DNA of 64,000 bases from the NCBI GenBank assembly GCA_016187945.1, contig JACPIT010000007.1, forward strand, positions 62,001-126,000, given 5' to 3'. The position numbers and the translations under genes are program-made. This DNA is from Opitutia bacterium (GTDB lineage: Bacteria; Verrucomicrobiota; Verrucomicrobiia; Opitutales; Opitutaceae). Numbering within the stretch: position 1 is the stretch's first letter; each line of letters begins with the position of its first letter. The notes under the pieces were generated by a model. It did not search any database and was not told the origin of the DNA. It worked only from the letters and a program-made list of their open reading frames with translations. This document shows, one piece after another, positions 51,879-59,596 of this stretch.

Positions 51879-53080
51879 CGAAGCCTTCGCTAACTCCCCC
51901 GGTGCATCGTCCGCTGCTGTTGAACCAAGTTGCGGGACCGCTTTTTCGCGAACTCGCCGCGGATCTCGCCCACGAACTTGGGGCGGTGACGCTGGCCACC
52001 GGGCATGCCCGGGACTTCGCGCGGGCTCTGCCCGAGGCGGTGGAAGTGCGCGCCGGGCCGGACTACGACCGGCGCAGTAACGTGAGACGGGCTTGGAGTT
52101 GGCTCCGGTTCTTTTTTTTCGCGCTTGGCGAAGTTTGGCGCAGCGATCCGGCCTCGCCGCTTCTGATCGTTTCCAATCCGCCTTTTTTGCCGCTCGTGGG
52201 CTGGCTCGCCGCCTTCTTCCGTCGGCAGCCCTATGCGATCCTCATCTACGATTTTTATCCCGGGCTGCTCGAACGGATGGGCAACATTTCCACAAACGGC
52301 TGGATCGCGAAGCTCTGGCGGAGGTTCAACCGGCACACGTGGTTGCGGGCGCGACTGCTGATCGCGATCGGCGAGCACATGGCGGCGAACGTCCGGCGGG
52401 AGCTTCCAGCCGGAGGCCCTCCCGTCCACGTTATTTCGAATTGGGTCGACACCGGTTTCATTCGCCCGCTGGCGAAGGCAGAGAACGAATTCGCCCGGCG
52501 TCACCGACAGCAGGAGGTGCGGACGGTGCTCTATGCGGGCAATCTTGGGCACACCCACGATCTCGATCCTCTGCTCAACGCCGCAGCGGCGATGCGTGAC
52601 CGCACGGATTGGAAATTCCTCATTGTCGGCGAGGGAGCGCGTCGAGAGACCATCGCGCGACGCGTCGAGCAAGAGCGGCTTTCGAATGTCACGTTGCTCC
52701 CGTTCCAACCAGAATCGGAACTGCCGCAGCTTTTGGCTACGGGCGATGTGGCGGTGGTGACCTTTCTACCCGGAGTCGAAGGCTACATCGTGCCAAGCAA
52801 GACGTATTACTCGCTCGCGGCGGGGTCGGCGTTGCTTGTGCTCGCGCGCCATCCAAACGAGGTCTCGGATCTGGTGGCGAGGGCACAGTGCGGCGTCACT
52901 ATCGATCCGCAAAACTCCGCGGGAATTGTGGAGTGGCTCGAGCATTGCGGTCGCGATCCCGAGCTGCTGCAGCGTTGCCGGCGGCAGGCCCGGGCTGCTG
53001 CGGAAATGTATTTCGGACGCACGGCAAACACGGCTGCCTATGCGGCTCTTTTTCGGAAACTGAGCCGGGACACGCGGTGA
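51875..53080 (+). CDS. GT4-family glycosyltransferase (WbuB-like)
   Basis: A 401-residue GT-B enzyme similar in plan to WbuB. The N-domain has LLLNQVAGPLFRELAADLAHELG and PLLIVSNPPFLPLVGWLAAFF (about 88-108), then YAILIYDFYPGLLERMG. The C-domain shows TVLYAGNLGHTHDLDPLLNAA, WKFLIVGEGARRETI and VTLLPFQPESELPQLLATGDVAVVTFLPGVEGYIVPSKTYYSLAAG. The PSKTYYSLAAG segment is characteristic. A T8 tract (52112-52119) encodes part of a Phe run at residues 79-82. The start overlaps the kinase stop (ATGA) and the stop overlaps the next GTG. It probably adds a late amino or deoxy sugar. Confidence 0.88.
   Translation: MTKPSLTPPVHRPLLLNQVAGPLFRELAADLAHELGAVTLATGHARDFARALPEAVEVRAGPDYDRRSNVRRAWSWLRFFFFALGEVWRSDPASPLLIVSNPPFLPLVGWLAAFFRRQPYAILIYDFYPGLLERMGNISTNGWIAKLWRRFNRHTWLRARLLIAIGEHMAANVRRELPAGGPPVHVISNWVDTGFIRPLAKAENEFARRHRQQEVRTVLYAGNLGHTHDLDPLLNAAAAMRDRTDWKFLIVGEGARRETIARRVEQERLSNVTLLPFQPESELPQLLATGDVAVVTFLPGVEGYIVPSKTYYSLAAGSALLVLARHPNEVSDLVARAQCGVTIDPQNSAGIVEWLEHCGRDPELLQRCRRQARAAAEMYFGRTANTAAYAALFRKLSRDTR
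52112..52119 (+). repeat. T8 homopolymer inside a GT4 gene
   Basis: Eight T residues lie within codons for Phe 79-82 of the WbuB-like glycosyltransferase. In a GC-rich genome such a run is uncommon and may slip during replication or transcription. The run is in frame here. Confidence 0.4.
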
Positions 53081-54198
53081 AAATCGGCATCAATCTGCTG
53101 TTCCTTCTGCCCGGAGAAACGGGTGGCATCCAGACCCACGCAGTCGCGTTGGTCGAGGCACTGGGACGACTCGACCGCGAGCACGAGTATTTCCTTTTCC
53201 TCAACGAGGAGAGCCGCGATTTGCCGCTCGAACTGCCGGCGAATTTTCATCGAGTGCCCTGTGCGTTCTGCGCGCGACGTCGCGCAGTTCGTTACGCGTG
53301 GGAGCAATTCCTCTTGCCCGCCCAAGCGATCGCGCGGGGGCTCGATATGGTGCACTCGATGGCTTATGTCGGCCCGGTGTTGGCGCCGGGACTGTCGCTG
53401 GTGACGACTCATGACGTGAATTTCCTCGCGTGGGGGCGCAGCATGGGTGCCCTCCGGCGACTGACACTCGGCACCATCTGCTTCGCGATGGCTCACCGAG
53501 CCGATACCGTGCTGACGGTTTCTCATTTCGCGGCGCAGGAGATCGCTACGCGCCTGCGGGTAAATCGGCGGAGAATCGTGGTCGTCGCGAATGCCGCGGA
53601 CGCCGCTGATGCGGACGATGGTGCGACGGGAGGAAATAACGTCGTCCTGCCCTATTTCGCAGCCTTCGCGGGGGGCGACGAGAACAAGAACATCGCTCGC
53701 CTGATCGACGCGTTCGTCCTCGCCGCCGACCGCGTGCCGCATCGATTGGTGCTGCTCGGTCGACTGGCGCCCCGCCTCGCGGAACAGGTCGCGCGCGCGC
53801 CCGCCTCGGTGCAAGCAAGGATCGAGGCGACGGGTTTCCTCTGCCGGACCGAGTTGCGGCGCCGGTTGCGCGGTGCGGCATTTTTAGTGTTTCCGTCGTT
53901 CTACGAGGGCTTCGGCCTGCCCATTCTCGAAGCGCAACGCGAAGGCGTAGCGGTGGCGTGCGCCAACTCGAGTTCACTCCCGGAAGTGGCGGGGGATTCG
54001 GCTCTCCTTTTCGATCCGCATTCGACCGAGGACATCGCTGCGAAAATCGAGCAACTGGCGTCGGACCGGACACTGCAGGCGACATTGCAGGATCGCGGGA
54101 CGCGCAACGTGGAACGCTATTCCTGGGCGGCGTCGGCTCGTCGGCTGTATCACGTTTATCTTGAGCTATTGCGTCCCGCAGCCTCGCCACAAATTTGA
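53077..54198 (+). CDS. GT4-family glycosyltransferase
   Basis: A 373-residue GT-B enzyme. It opens MKIGINLLFLLPGETGGIQTHAVAL (the GG loop near 16). DMVHSMAYVGPVLAPGLSLVTTHDVNFL is followed by a donor domain with PYFAAFAGGDENKNIARLIDAF, HRLVLLGRLAPRL and RRLRGAAFLVFPSFYEGFGLPILEAQREGVAVACANSSSLPEVAGDSALLFDP. The EGFGLPILEA segment carries the two conserved glutamates of GT4 enzymes. The GTG start overlaps the upstream stop (GTGA); the longer open frame to the left is rejected. The donor is not assigned. Confidence 0.92.
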   Translation: MKIGINLLFLLPGETGGIQTHAVALVEALGRLDREHEYFLFLNEESRDLPLELPANFHRVPCAFCARRRAVRYAWEQFLLPAQAIARGLDMVHSMAYVGPVLAPGLSLVTTHDVNFLAWGRSMGALRRLTLGTICFAMAHRADTVLTVSHFAAQEIATRLRVNRRRIVVVANAADAADADDGATGGNNVVLPYFAAFAGGDENKNIARLIDAFVLAADRVPHRLVLLGRLAPRLAEQVARAPASVQARIEATGFLCRTELRRRLRGAAFLVFPSFYEGFGLPILEAQREGVAVACANSSSLPEVAGDSALLFDPHSTEDIAAKIEQLASDRTLQATLQDRGTRNVERYSWAASARRLYHVYLELLRPAASPQI

Positions 54199-54203
54199 CT
54201 CCC

Positions 54204-55367
54204 ATGACTCGGCCACTGACCCGTTTGGAACAACTGCTCTGTTGCGGCACTGCGGACGACGAGGCCTGGCAGCGCGCGGAACTCGTCCAGCTCTGGCGGG
54301 AGGTCGGCGACGAGGTGGCATGGCGAGCGGCGGAGCGAAACGAGGTGAGTTCACTGGTTGGCGCCGCGCTCCAACGCGTGCTGCCGCCCGCAGAAATTCC
54401 CGGGCACTGGCACGAAGCGGTGACCACCGTGACCCAGCGCATAACGCTTTACCTGGCGGAACTGGACCGCGCTGCCGCGGCGCTCGCGGTTGACGGAATT
54501 CAACTGGTGGCGTTGAAAAACTCAGGAATCGCGCGCGGCATCTATCCGCATCCGGGCGGCTGTCCGATGGGCGACATCGATCTGTTAGTCGATCCGCGCG
54601 ATTTCCGACGAGCGCACGCGTGTCTCGTCCGCCTTGGCTACGAGTTCGATTCACGGAGCCCGCTCGGGGAAAAAGGGCTCGTGGAAGCAGAGCAGAGCGG
54701 CGGGTCGGAATATCGCGTGAAGCTACAGGACGGCTCGTTCCTCTGGGTCGAGTTGCAATGGCGGCCGGTCGCCGGGCGTTGGATTCAGCCGCATCAGGAG
54801 CCCGCCGCCGCGGAACTTCTCCGGCGATCCGATTCCGTTCCGGGCACGACCGTGCGTCTGCTTTGCCCGGTCGACAATCTGCTTCAGGTGTGCCTGCACA
54901 CGGCGAAACACAGCTACGTGCGCGCGCCGGGATTTCGGCTGCACACTGATGTCGATCGTATCGTGCGCCGGTGCGGAATCGACTGGGACGAGTTTATCGC
55001 GCGCGTCGACGCCTTGCAGGTCCGCGTGGCGGTCTATTTCTCGCTGGCATTGGCGGCGGAGCTTTTGCGCACACCGGTGCCGGCGACTGCGTTGGAGCGA
55101 CTGCGGCCGGCCGGGTGGAAGGAGCGGGCGGTTCGGCGTTCGCTCGCTTCGGCGGGGCTGTTCGATCCCCAAGCGCGCAAGTGGAGCAAGCTCGGTTACA
55201 TCGTCTTTAATCTGTTGCTCTACGACACCGCGGCCGGGGTGTGGCGCGCGGTGTTTCCGTCGTCGGAGGTGATGCGTCGTCGCTACCCGGTCGGCCCGAC
55301 CTGGGCGCTCCCGTGGTGGCATGCGCGGCGGCTTTGGGAACTCGTCTGGAAGCGCGCGAAGACTTGA
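54204..55367 (+). CDS. Nucleotidyltransferase-family protein (NTP_transf_5-like)
   Basis: A 387-residue protein of the NTP_transf_5 family, nucleotidyltransferase-fold proteins common in surface-polysaccharide and exosortase-associated loci. The core is LVALKNSGIARGIYPHPGGCPMGDIDLLVDPRDF (about 96-129), with the DxD-type metal pair in GDIDLLV. VCLHTAKHSYVRAPGF and a DVDRIVRR stretch lie downstream, as expected. A TTG at 54195 overlapping the preceding stop is an alternative start adding three residues. Members are predicted to transfer a nucleotidyl or phospho group, but their targets are unknown. With the two kinase-like genes at 50-52 kb it forms a set of phospho-transfer enzymes unusual for simple EPS loci. 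Confidence 0.75.
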   Translation: MTRPLTRLEQLLCCGTADDEAWQRAELVQLWREVGDEVAWRAAERNEVSSLVGAALQRVLPPAEIPGHWHEAVTTVTQRITLYLAELDRAAAALAVDGIQLVALKNSGIARGIYPHPGGCPMGDIDLLVDPRDFRRAHACLVRLGYEFDSRSPLGEKGLVEAEQSGGSEYRVKLQDGSFLWVELQWRPVAGRWIQPHQEPAAAELLRRSDSVPGTTVRLLCPVDNLLQVCLHTAKHSYVRAPGFRLHTDVDRIVRRCGIDWDEFIARVDALQVRVAVYFSLALAAELLRTPVPATALERLRPAGWKERAVRRSLASAGLFDPQARKWSKLGYIVFNLLLYDTAAGVWRAVFPSSEVMRRRYPVGPTWALPWWHARRLWELVWKRAKT

Positions 55368-55417
55368 GTGGACCTTTTGCGTTGCGAAGGTAACGCGACC
55401 GAAAAGACACTGCTGCG

Positions 55418-56395
55418 ATGGCCGACGAAATCACCGTTCTCTTCACGTCTGCGGGACGCCGGAATCAGTTGATCGATTGCTTCCGTCGTGACGCCGAGGA
55501 ACTTGGCTTGCGGTTGCGAGTGCTCGCGGCTGATCTGCGCCCGGAACTCAGTTCGGCCTGCCATGCGGCCGACGCGGCATTTGCGGTGCCGCGTTGCACG
55601 AGTGAGGAATACGTGCCGCAGCTCCTCGAAATCGCTCGCGCGGAGGGCGTGAAGCTTGTGGTTCCCACCATCGATCCGGAACTCGGGCCGTTGAGCCGAC
55701 AGCAGGCGCAGTTCGCCAAACTTGGAACTCGAGTGGTCGTTTCTGAACCCGGTGTCGTCGCCCTCGCCGGGGACAAGCAAGCCACCGCGGAGCGGTTGGC
55801 TGCGGCGGGAGTTACCACACCGGCGACCTGCGCGTTGGTCGAATATATGGCGGCGCCCGATCGCCTGCGGTGGCCTGTGGTCGTGAAGCCGCGCAGCGGA
55901 AGCGCGTCCGTCGGCATCGTTCGGCCCATGACGAGAGAGGAGCTTGATGGCCTCGACGCGGCGGCCGATTCCATCGTGCAGGAGCTTTGGCGTGGCACGG
56001 AATATACGGTGAACATGTTCTTCGACGCGTCCGGAACGCTGCGTTGCGCTGTGCCGCATCGTCGGATCGAAGTGCGCGCGGGGGAGGTTTCCAAGGGACG
56101 AACAGAACGGATCCCGCGACTCCTCGAAGCCGCCGAGTTGATCGCGAGTGCGATTTCAGGGGCGGCGCGCGGTCCACTGTGCTTTCAGGCGATTGTCGAC
56201 GACACTGGGGCGTGCGGGGTGTTCGAGATCAACGCGCGTTTCGGGGGCGGGTATCCGCTCGCCCACCGGGCCGGAGCGAGGTTTTCGCGCTGGCTGCTGC
56301 AAGAGGCGACCGGCGTTTTATCCGATGCCTCGACCGACTGGCGGACCGGGGTCACGATGCTGCGATACGATGCCGCCGTCTTCATCGATGAATGA
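55418..56395 (+). CDS. ATP-grasp enzyme (carbamoyl-phosphate-synthase-large-subunit-like)
   Basis: A 325-residue ATP-grasp protein. The N-terminal pre-ATP-grasp domain begins EITVLFTSAGRRNQLIDCF and VVPTIDPELGPLS. The ATP-binding part includes KQATAERLAAAGVTTP, WPVVVKPRSGSASVGI (about 147-162) and IVQELWRGTEYTVNMF. The metal-binding end is CGVFEINARFGGGYPLA (about 267-283). This layout is shared with ATP-grasp ligases in O-antigen and capsule loci that join a carboxylate to an amine. It may attach an amino acid or lactyl/carboxyl group to a sugar. A 50-base gap precedes it; its 3' end overlaps the HAD gene by 8 bases. Confidence 0.85.
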   Translation: MADEITVLFTSAGRRNQLIDCFRRDAEELGLRLRVLAADLRPELSSACHAADAAFAVPRCTSEEYVPQLLEIARAEGVKLVVPTIDPELGPLSRQQAQFAKLGTRVVVSEPGVVALAGDKQATAERLAAAGVTTPATCALVEYMAAPDRLRWPVVVKPRSGSASVGIVRPMTREELDGLDAAADSIVQELWRGTEYTVNMFFDASGTLRCAVPHRRIEVRAGEVSKGRTERIPRLLEAAELIASAISGAARGPLCFQAIVDDTGACGVFEINARFGGGYPLAHRAGARFSRWLLQEATGVLSDASTDWRTGVTMLRYDAAVFIDE

Positions 56396-57074
56396 GGTGC
56401 GCACGATTGTGTTCGATTTGGACGACACGCTCTACCCTGAGCGCGACTATGTGCTGTCTGGATTTGCGGCCGTCGACGCTTGGCTGATGGAGCAAAAAGG
56501 CATCGAAGGATTCGGAGCCCGCGCGGTTGCCGCGTTCGAGCGCGGCGTGCGTGGCCGGATATTCGACGAGGTTTGGGCGGAGCTCGGGGAGCAGGCTGTG
56601 CCGGTGAGTCACCTGGTAGAAGTCTATCGTAAGCATACTCCTCAACTGCGGCTGCCGGAACCGGCGAGGGAATTGCTGGATTGGTGCCGCTGCCGCTACC
56701 GGCTGGCGCTGGTCTCGGACGGCTATCTGGCCGTGCAGGAGCGGAAGGTGGCGGCACTCGGTCTGACGCAGTGGATTGAATGCATCGTCTTGAGCGACCA
56801 ATGGGGACGCGACGCGTGGAAACCGAGCGAGCGGCCGTTCCGCGAGGTGATGGCGCGACTGCCGGGCGAGCCCGAAAGCTTTCTCTATCTGGCCGACAAT
56901 CCGCGGAAGGATTTCGTCGCGCCGAAGCGGCTCGGGTGGCGCACGGTCCGCTTTAGGCGTCCACGGGGCGAGCACGCGAATTACGAGGCGTCTCCTTTGG
57001 AGGCCGCCGAGTGCGAAATCGCCGACCTTTCGGCAATGCGCGATTTACTGACACGGGTCTCTCCCTCGACATGA
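56388..57074 (+). CDS. HAD-superfamily hydrolase (phosphatase)
   Basis: A 228-residue HAD protein. Motif I is FDLDDTLYPERDYV with nucleophile D10 and D12. Motif II is LVSDGYL (about 107), the lysine of motif III is in WKPSERPF (about 145-152), and motif IV is YLADNPRKDF (about 169-178). The alpha-helical cap (about 20-85) makes it a C1-type phosphatase. It starts inside the ATP-grasp gene and overlaps the EpsI-like gene by 4 bases, so these three are coupled. Likely it removes phosphate from a sugar- or metabolite-phosphate in making a special building block; the substrate is unknown. Confidence 0.9.
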   Translation: MNEVRTIVFDLDDTLYPERDYVLSGFAAVDAWLMEQKGIEGFGARAVAAFERGVRGRIFDEVWAELGEQAVPVSHLVEVYRKHTPQLRLPEPARELLDWCRCRYRLALVSDGYLAVQERKVAALGLTQWIECIVLSDQWGRDAWKPSERPFREVMARLPGEPESFLYLADNPRKDFVAPKRLGWRTVRFRRPRGEHANYEASPLEAAECEIADLSAMRDLLTRVSPST

Positions 57075-57814
57075 ACCGAAAATTGCTGATCCTGATCGTA
57101 GGGTTCGCGGTGCTGCTCGGAGCGCTGGCGGTGCAGTTTCGGCACGCCGCGACGACGACGGTGACGCTCCGCCACGAGCCGCTGAAAACGATCTTCCCTT
57201 CTTCCATTCCCGGGGTGCTTGCCTGCCACGAACTGGAATTGGGTCCGACAGAGACGGCGCGTGCGGAAGTCGAGAAGACGTTGCGCTACGACGACCTGCT
57301 TTATTGCGAATACCGACTGCGTGCGGCGGTCGTGACGGTTTACGTTGCCTATTGGGGGCCGGGACGGATGCCGACGCAACTGGTGGCGTCGCATACTCCC
57401 GACCGTTGCTGGGTGAGCGCGGGTTGGACTTGCGAGGAGATGCGCCACCAGGTCGCGTTGGGCGCCGCACGTGTGGTGGACGCCCCGGGAGAATGGCGGC
57501 GCTTTGCCGGGCCGGACGGCGCGCGTTTGCAGGTCCAGTTCTGGCAACTCGTCGGCGGTGAGCTCTACGATTACGGCGAACGCTCGAACCGTGTGCCGTC
57601 GATCTGGCGTTGGTGGCGCGACGCCGCACGCCAGGCGCTTCGGGCGCCGCCGGAGCAGTATTTCATTCGTGTAACCAGCGACCGGCCTTTCGAGCAGTTG
57701 GCGGGCGATCCCGGCTGGCTGACGCTCGAGCGCGCTCTCGCGCGCATCGGCCTGGGAACGAACACTCGGGCGGTCGCAGCTCGTGTGTTGACGAAAGACG
57801 TGGTGCGGCAGTGA
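57071..57814 (+). CDS. EpsI-like (DUF3485) exosortase-associated protein
   Basis: A 247-residue protein with one N-terminal membrane anchor (LLILIVGFAVLLGALAVQF, about 5-23) and a periplasmic domain. The signature HTPDRCWVSAGW (108-119) corresponds to the H-x-P-x2-C-x5-GW pattern of EpsI/DUF3485 proteins. These are normally fused to, or encoded beside, an exosortase in polysaccharide loci. Here it is a free-standing protein, and no exosortase is found in the window. The ATG overlaps the HAD stop by four bases. EpsI-type proteins are thought to act in polysaccharide export or processing, but no biochemical role is established. The motif places this locus with exosortase-type EPS systems. Confidence 0.75.
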   Translation: MNRKLLILIVGFAVLLGALAVQFRHAATTTVTLRHEPLKTIFPSSIPGVLACHELELGPTETARAEVEKTLRYDDLLYCEYRLRAAVVTVYVAYWGPGRMPTQLVASHTPDRCWVSAGWTCEEMRHQVALGAARVVDAPGEWRRFAGPDGARLQVQFWQLVGGELYDYGERSNRVPSIWRWWRDAARQALRAPPEQYFIRVTSDRPFEQLAGDPGWLTLERALARIGLGTNTRAVAARVLTKDVVRQ

Positions 57815-57827
57815 CTGGCAGTTCATC

Positions 57828-58970
57828 GTGAGCAACCCGAGAATCTATCTTTCCTCTCCCCATATGGGCGGTGACGAACTGCGGCTCGTCACCGAAACGT
57901 TTGCATCGAACTGGATTGCGCCCCTCGGTCCACAGGTTGATGCGTTCGAACGCGAGTTTGCAGAAAAAGCCGGGACGAGCCACGCCGCAGCTCTTTCGTC
58001 CGGCACCGCGGCGCTGCATCTCGCGATGAGGTCGCTCCAACTCGAGCCGGGCGACGAGGTGATTTGTTCGAGTCTGACCTTTTCGGCGAGCGTCAACCCG
58101 GTGCTTTATGAGCGGGCGGTGCCGGTTTTCGTGGATAGCGAAGAGAGCAGTTGGAACATGGACCCGACGCTGCTCGCCGAGGCATTGGAGGACGGAGCGA
58201 AGCGAGGCAAGAAACCCAAAGCGGTCGTGCTGGTGCATCTCTACGGCCAAAGCGCGGACATCGATCCCATCGCGACGCTGTGCGCGCGCCATGGCGTTCC
58301 GTTGATCGAGGATGCGGCGGAGGCTCTCGGTGCCACTTACAAGAACAGAGCCCCCGGTTCGTTCGGAGTATGCGGCGTGCATTCCTTTAACGGTAACAAA
58401 ATCATCACCACGTCGGGCGGGGGGATGTTGGTTAGCAACGATGCCCGCTTGATCGAAAAGGCCCGATTCTGGGCGACGCAGGCGCGCGATCCTGCGCCGC
58501 ACTACCAGCATTCGGAAGTGGGGTTCAACTACCGGATGAGCAACCTGCTCGCCGCCGTTGGTCGTGGCCAGCTTCGCGTGTTGTCTCAGCGGGTCGACGC
58601 GCGACGCGCGAACTGCGCGTTCTATCAGGCTGCGCTGGCCGATCTGCCAGGCCTGTCGTTCATGCCCGAGGCGGGATACGGTCGCAGCACGAGGTGGTTG
58701 ACGTGCGTCACGATCGATCCGGCCGTGGCCGGGGTCGATCGCGAACAGGTGCGGCTCGCTCTGGCCGACCAAAACATCGAAGCGCGTCCGGTCTGGAAGC
58801 CGATGCACCTGCAGCCACTCTTCGCCGAAGCGCGATGCTACGGAGGAGTGGTCGCGGAACGGCTCTTTGCTCAAGGGTTGTGCCTGCCCTCCGGGTCCAA
58901 TCTCACTCCCGCGGATCTCGAGCGGGTGGCGGAGGCGGTCCGCTGCGTCTGGCGTTCGCTCGGTCGATAA
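57828..58970 (+). CDS. PglE-like UDP-4-keto-6-deoxy-sugar aminotransferase (DegT family)
   Basis: A 380-residue DegT/DnrJ/EryC1 aminotransferase. It starts IYLSSPHMGGDELRLVTETFASNWIAPLGPQ, the pattern of PglE- and QuiNAc4N-type enzymes. SSGTAALHLAMRSLQL (57-72) and IEDAAEALGATY (160-171) are in place, and K191 in SFNGNKIITTSGGGM forms the Schiff base. It probably aminates the 4-keto sugar made by the PglF-like dehydratase encoded two genes later, giving a UDP-4-amino-4,6-dideoxy sugar. The start is GTG 57828, 13 bases after the EpsI-like stop. The sugar transferase gene begins two bases after this stop. Confidence 0.88.
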   Translation: MSNPRIYLSSPHMGGDELRLVTETFASNWIAPLGPQVDAFEREFAEKAGTSHAAALSSGTAALHLAMRSLQLEPGDEVICSSLTFSASVNPVLYERAVPVFVDSEESSWNMDPTLLAEALEDGAKRGKKPKAVVLVHLYGQSADIDPIATLCARHGVPLIEDAAEALGATYKNRAPGSFGVCGVHSFNGNKIITTSGGGMLVSNDARLIEKARFWATQARDPAPHYQHSEVGFNYRMSNLLAAVGRGQLRVLSQRVDARRANCAFYQAALADLPGLSFMPEAGYGRSTRWLTCVTIDPAVAGVDREQVRLALADQNIEARPVWKPMHLQPLFAEARCYGGVVAERLFAQGLCLPSGSNLTPADLERVAEAVRCVWRSLGR

Positions 58971-58972
58971 CC

Positions 58973-59596
58973 ATGGGACTGAAACGAGCATTCGATGTGA
59001 TCGCGGTTGTCTCGACCGCTGCCGTTTGGCTGCCGGTGCTCGCGGTGCTCGCGGTGCTGGTGCGCTGCAAACTCGGGCGCCCGGTGTTTTTCCGGCAAGA
59101 GCGGCCCGGGCGCCACGAGACGATCTTCGAACTCGTGAAGTTTCGCACGATGACCGGCGCGCGCGACGCCGCCGACAAGTTGTTGCCGGATGCGGAGCGA
59201 TTGACGCCGTTTGGACGCTGGCTGCGGGCGACGTCGCTCGATGAGTTGCCGGAATTCTGGAACGTTTTGAAGGGCGACATGAGCTTGGTCGGCCCGCGGC
59301 CGTTGCTGGTGCAATACCTGCCGCGCTACACGGCGGCGCAGCGACGGCGGCACGAGGTGCGACCTGGCCTGACCGGTTGGGCCCAGATCAACGGACGCAA
59401 CGCGCTCTCGTGGGAGGAGAAGTTTGCTCTCGATCTCTGGTATGTCGAACGCCACAGCTTATGGCTCGACGTGAAGATTCTGTTTCTGACTTTCTGGCAG
59501 GTGCTGGCGCGTCGCGGCATTTCCGCGCCGGGCGAAGCTACCATGCCGGAGTTTCTTCCGCCCAACGATCGGCCCCCTCGTGAGCACTGCCACTAA
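58973..59596 (+). CDS. Phosphoglycosyl transferase (PglC/WcaJ C-domain type sugar transferase)
   Basis: A 207-residue monotopic phosphoglycosyl transferase. It starts LKRAFDVIAVVSTAAVWLPVLAVLAVLVRCKLG (re-entrant membrane helix). PVFFRQERPGRHETIFELVKFRTM follows, then SLDELPEFWNVLKGDMSLVGPRPLL (about 89-113), whose DE pair is the catalytic dyad, and RPGLTGWAQINGRN. It moves a sugar-1-phosphate from a UDP-sugar to undecaprenyl phosphate, starting repeat-unit synthesis. Its small, PglC-like size and neighbours suggest a diamino- or amino-dideoxy sugar as first residue. It overlaps the next gene by 17 bases. Confidence 0.93.
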   Translation: MGLKRAFDVIAVVSTAAVWLPVLAVLAVLVRCKLGRPVFFRQERPGRHETIFELVKFRTMTGARDAADKLLPDAERLTPFGRWLRATSLDELPEFWNVLKGDMSLVGPRPLLVQYLPRYTAAQRRRHEVRPGLTGWAQINGRNALSWEEKFALDLWYVERHSLWLDVKILFLTFWQVLARRGISAPGEATMPEFLPPNDRPPREHCH

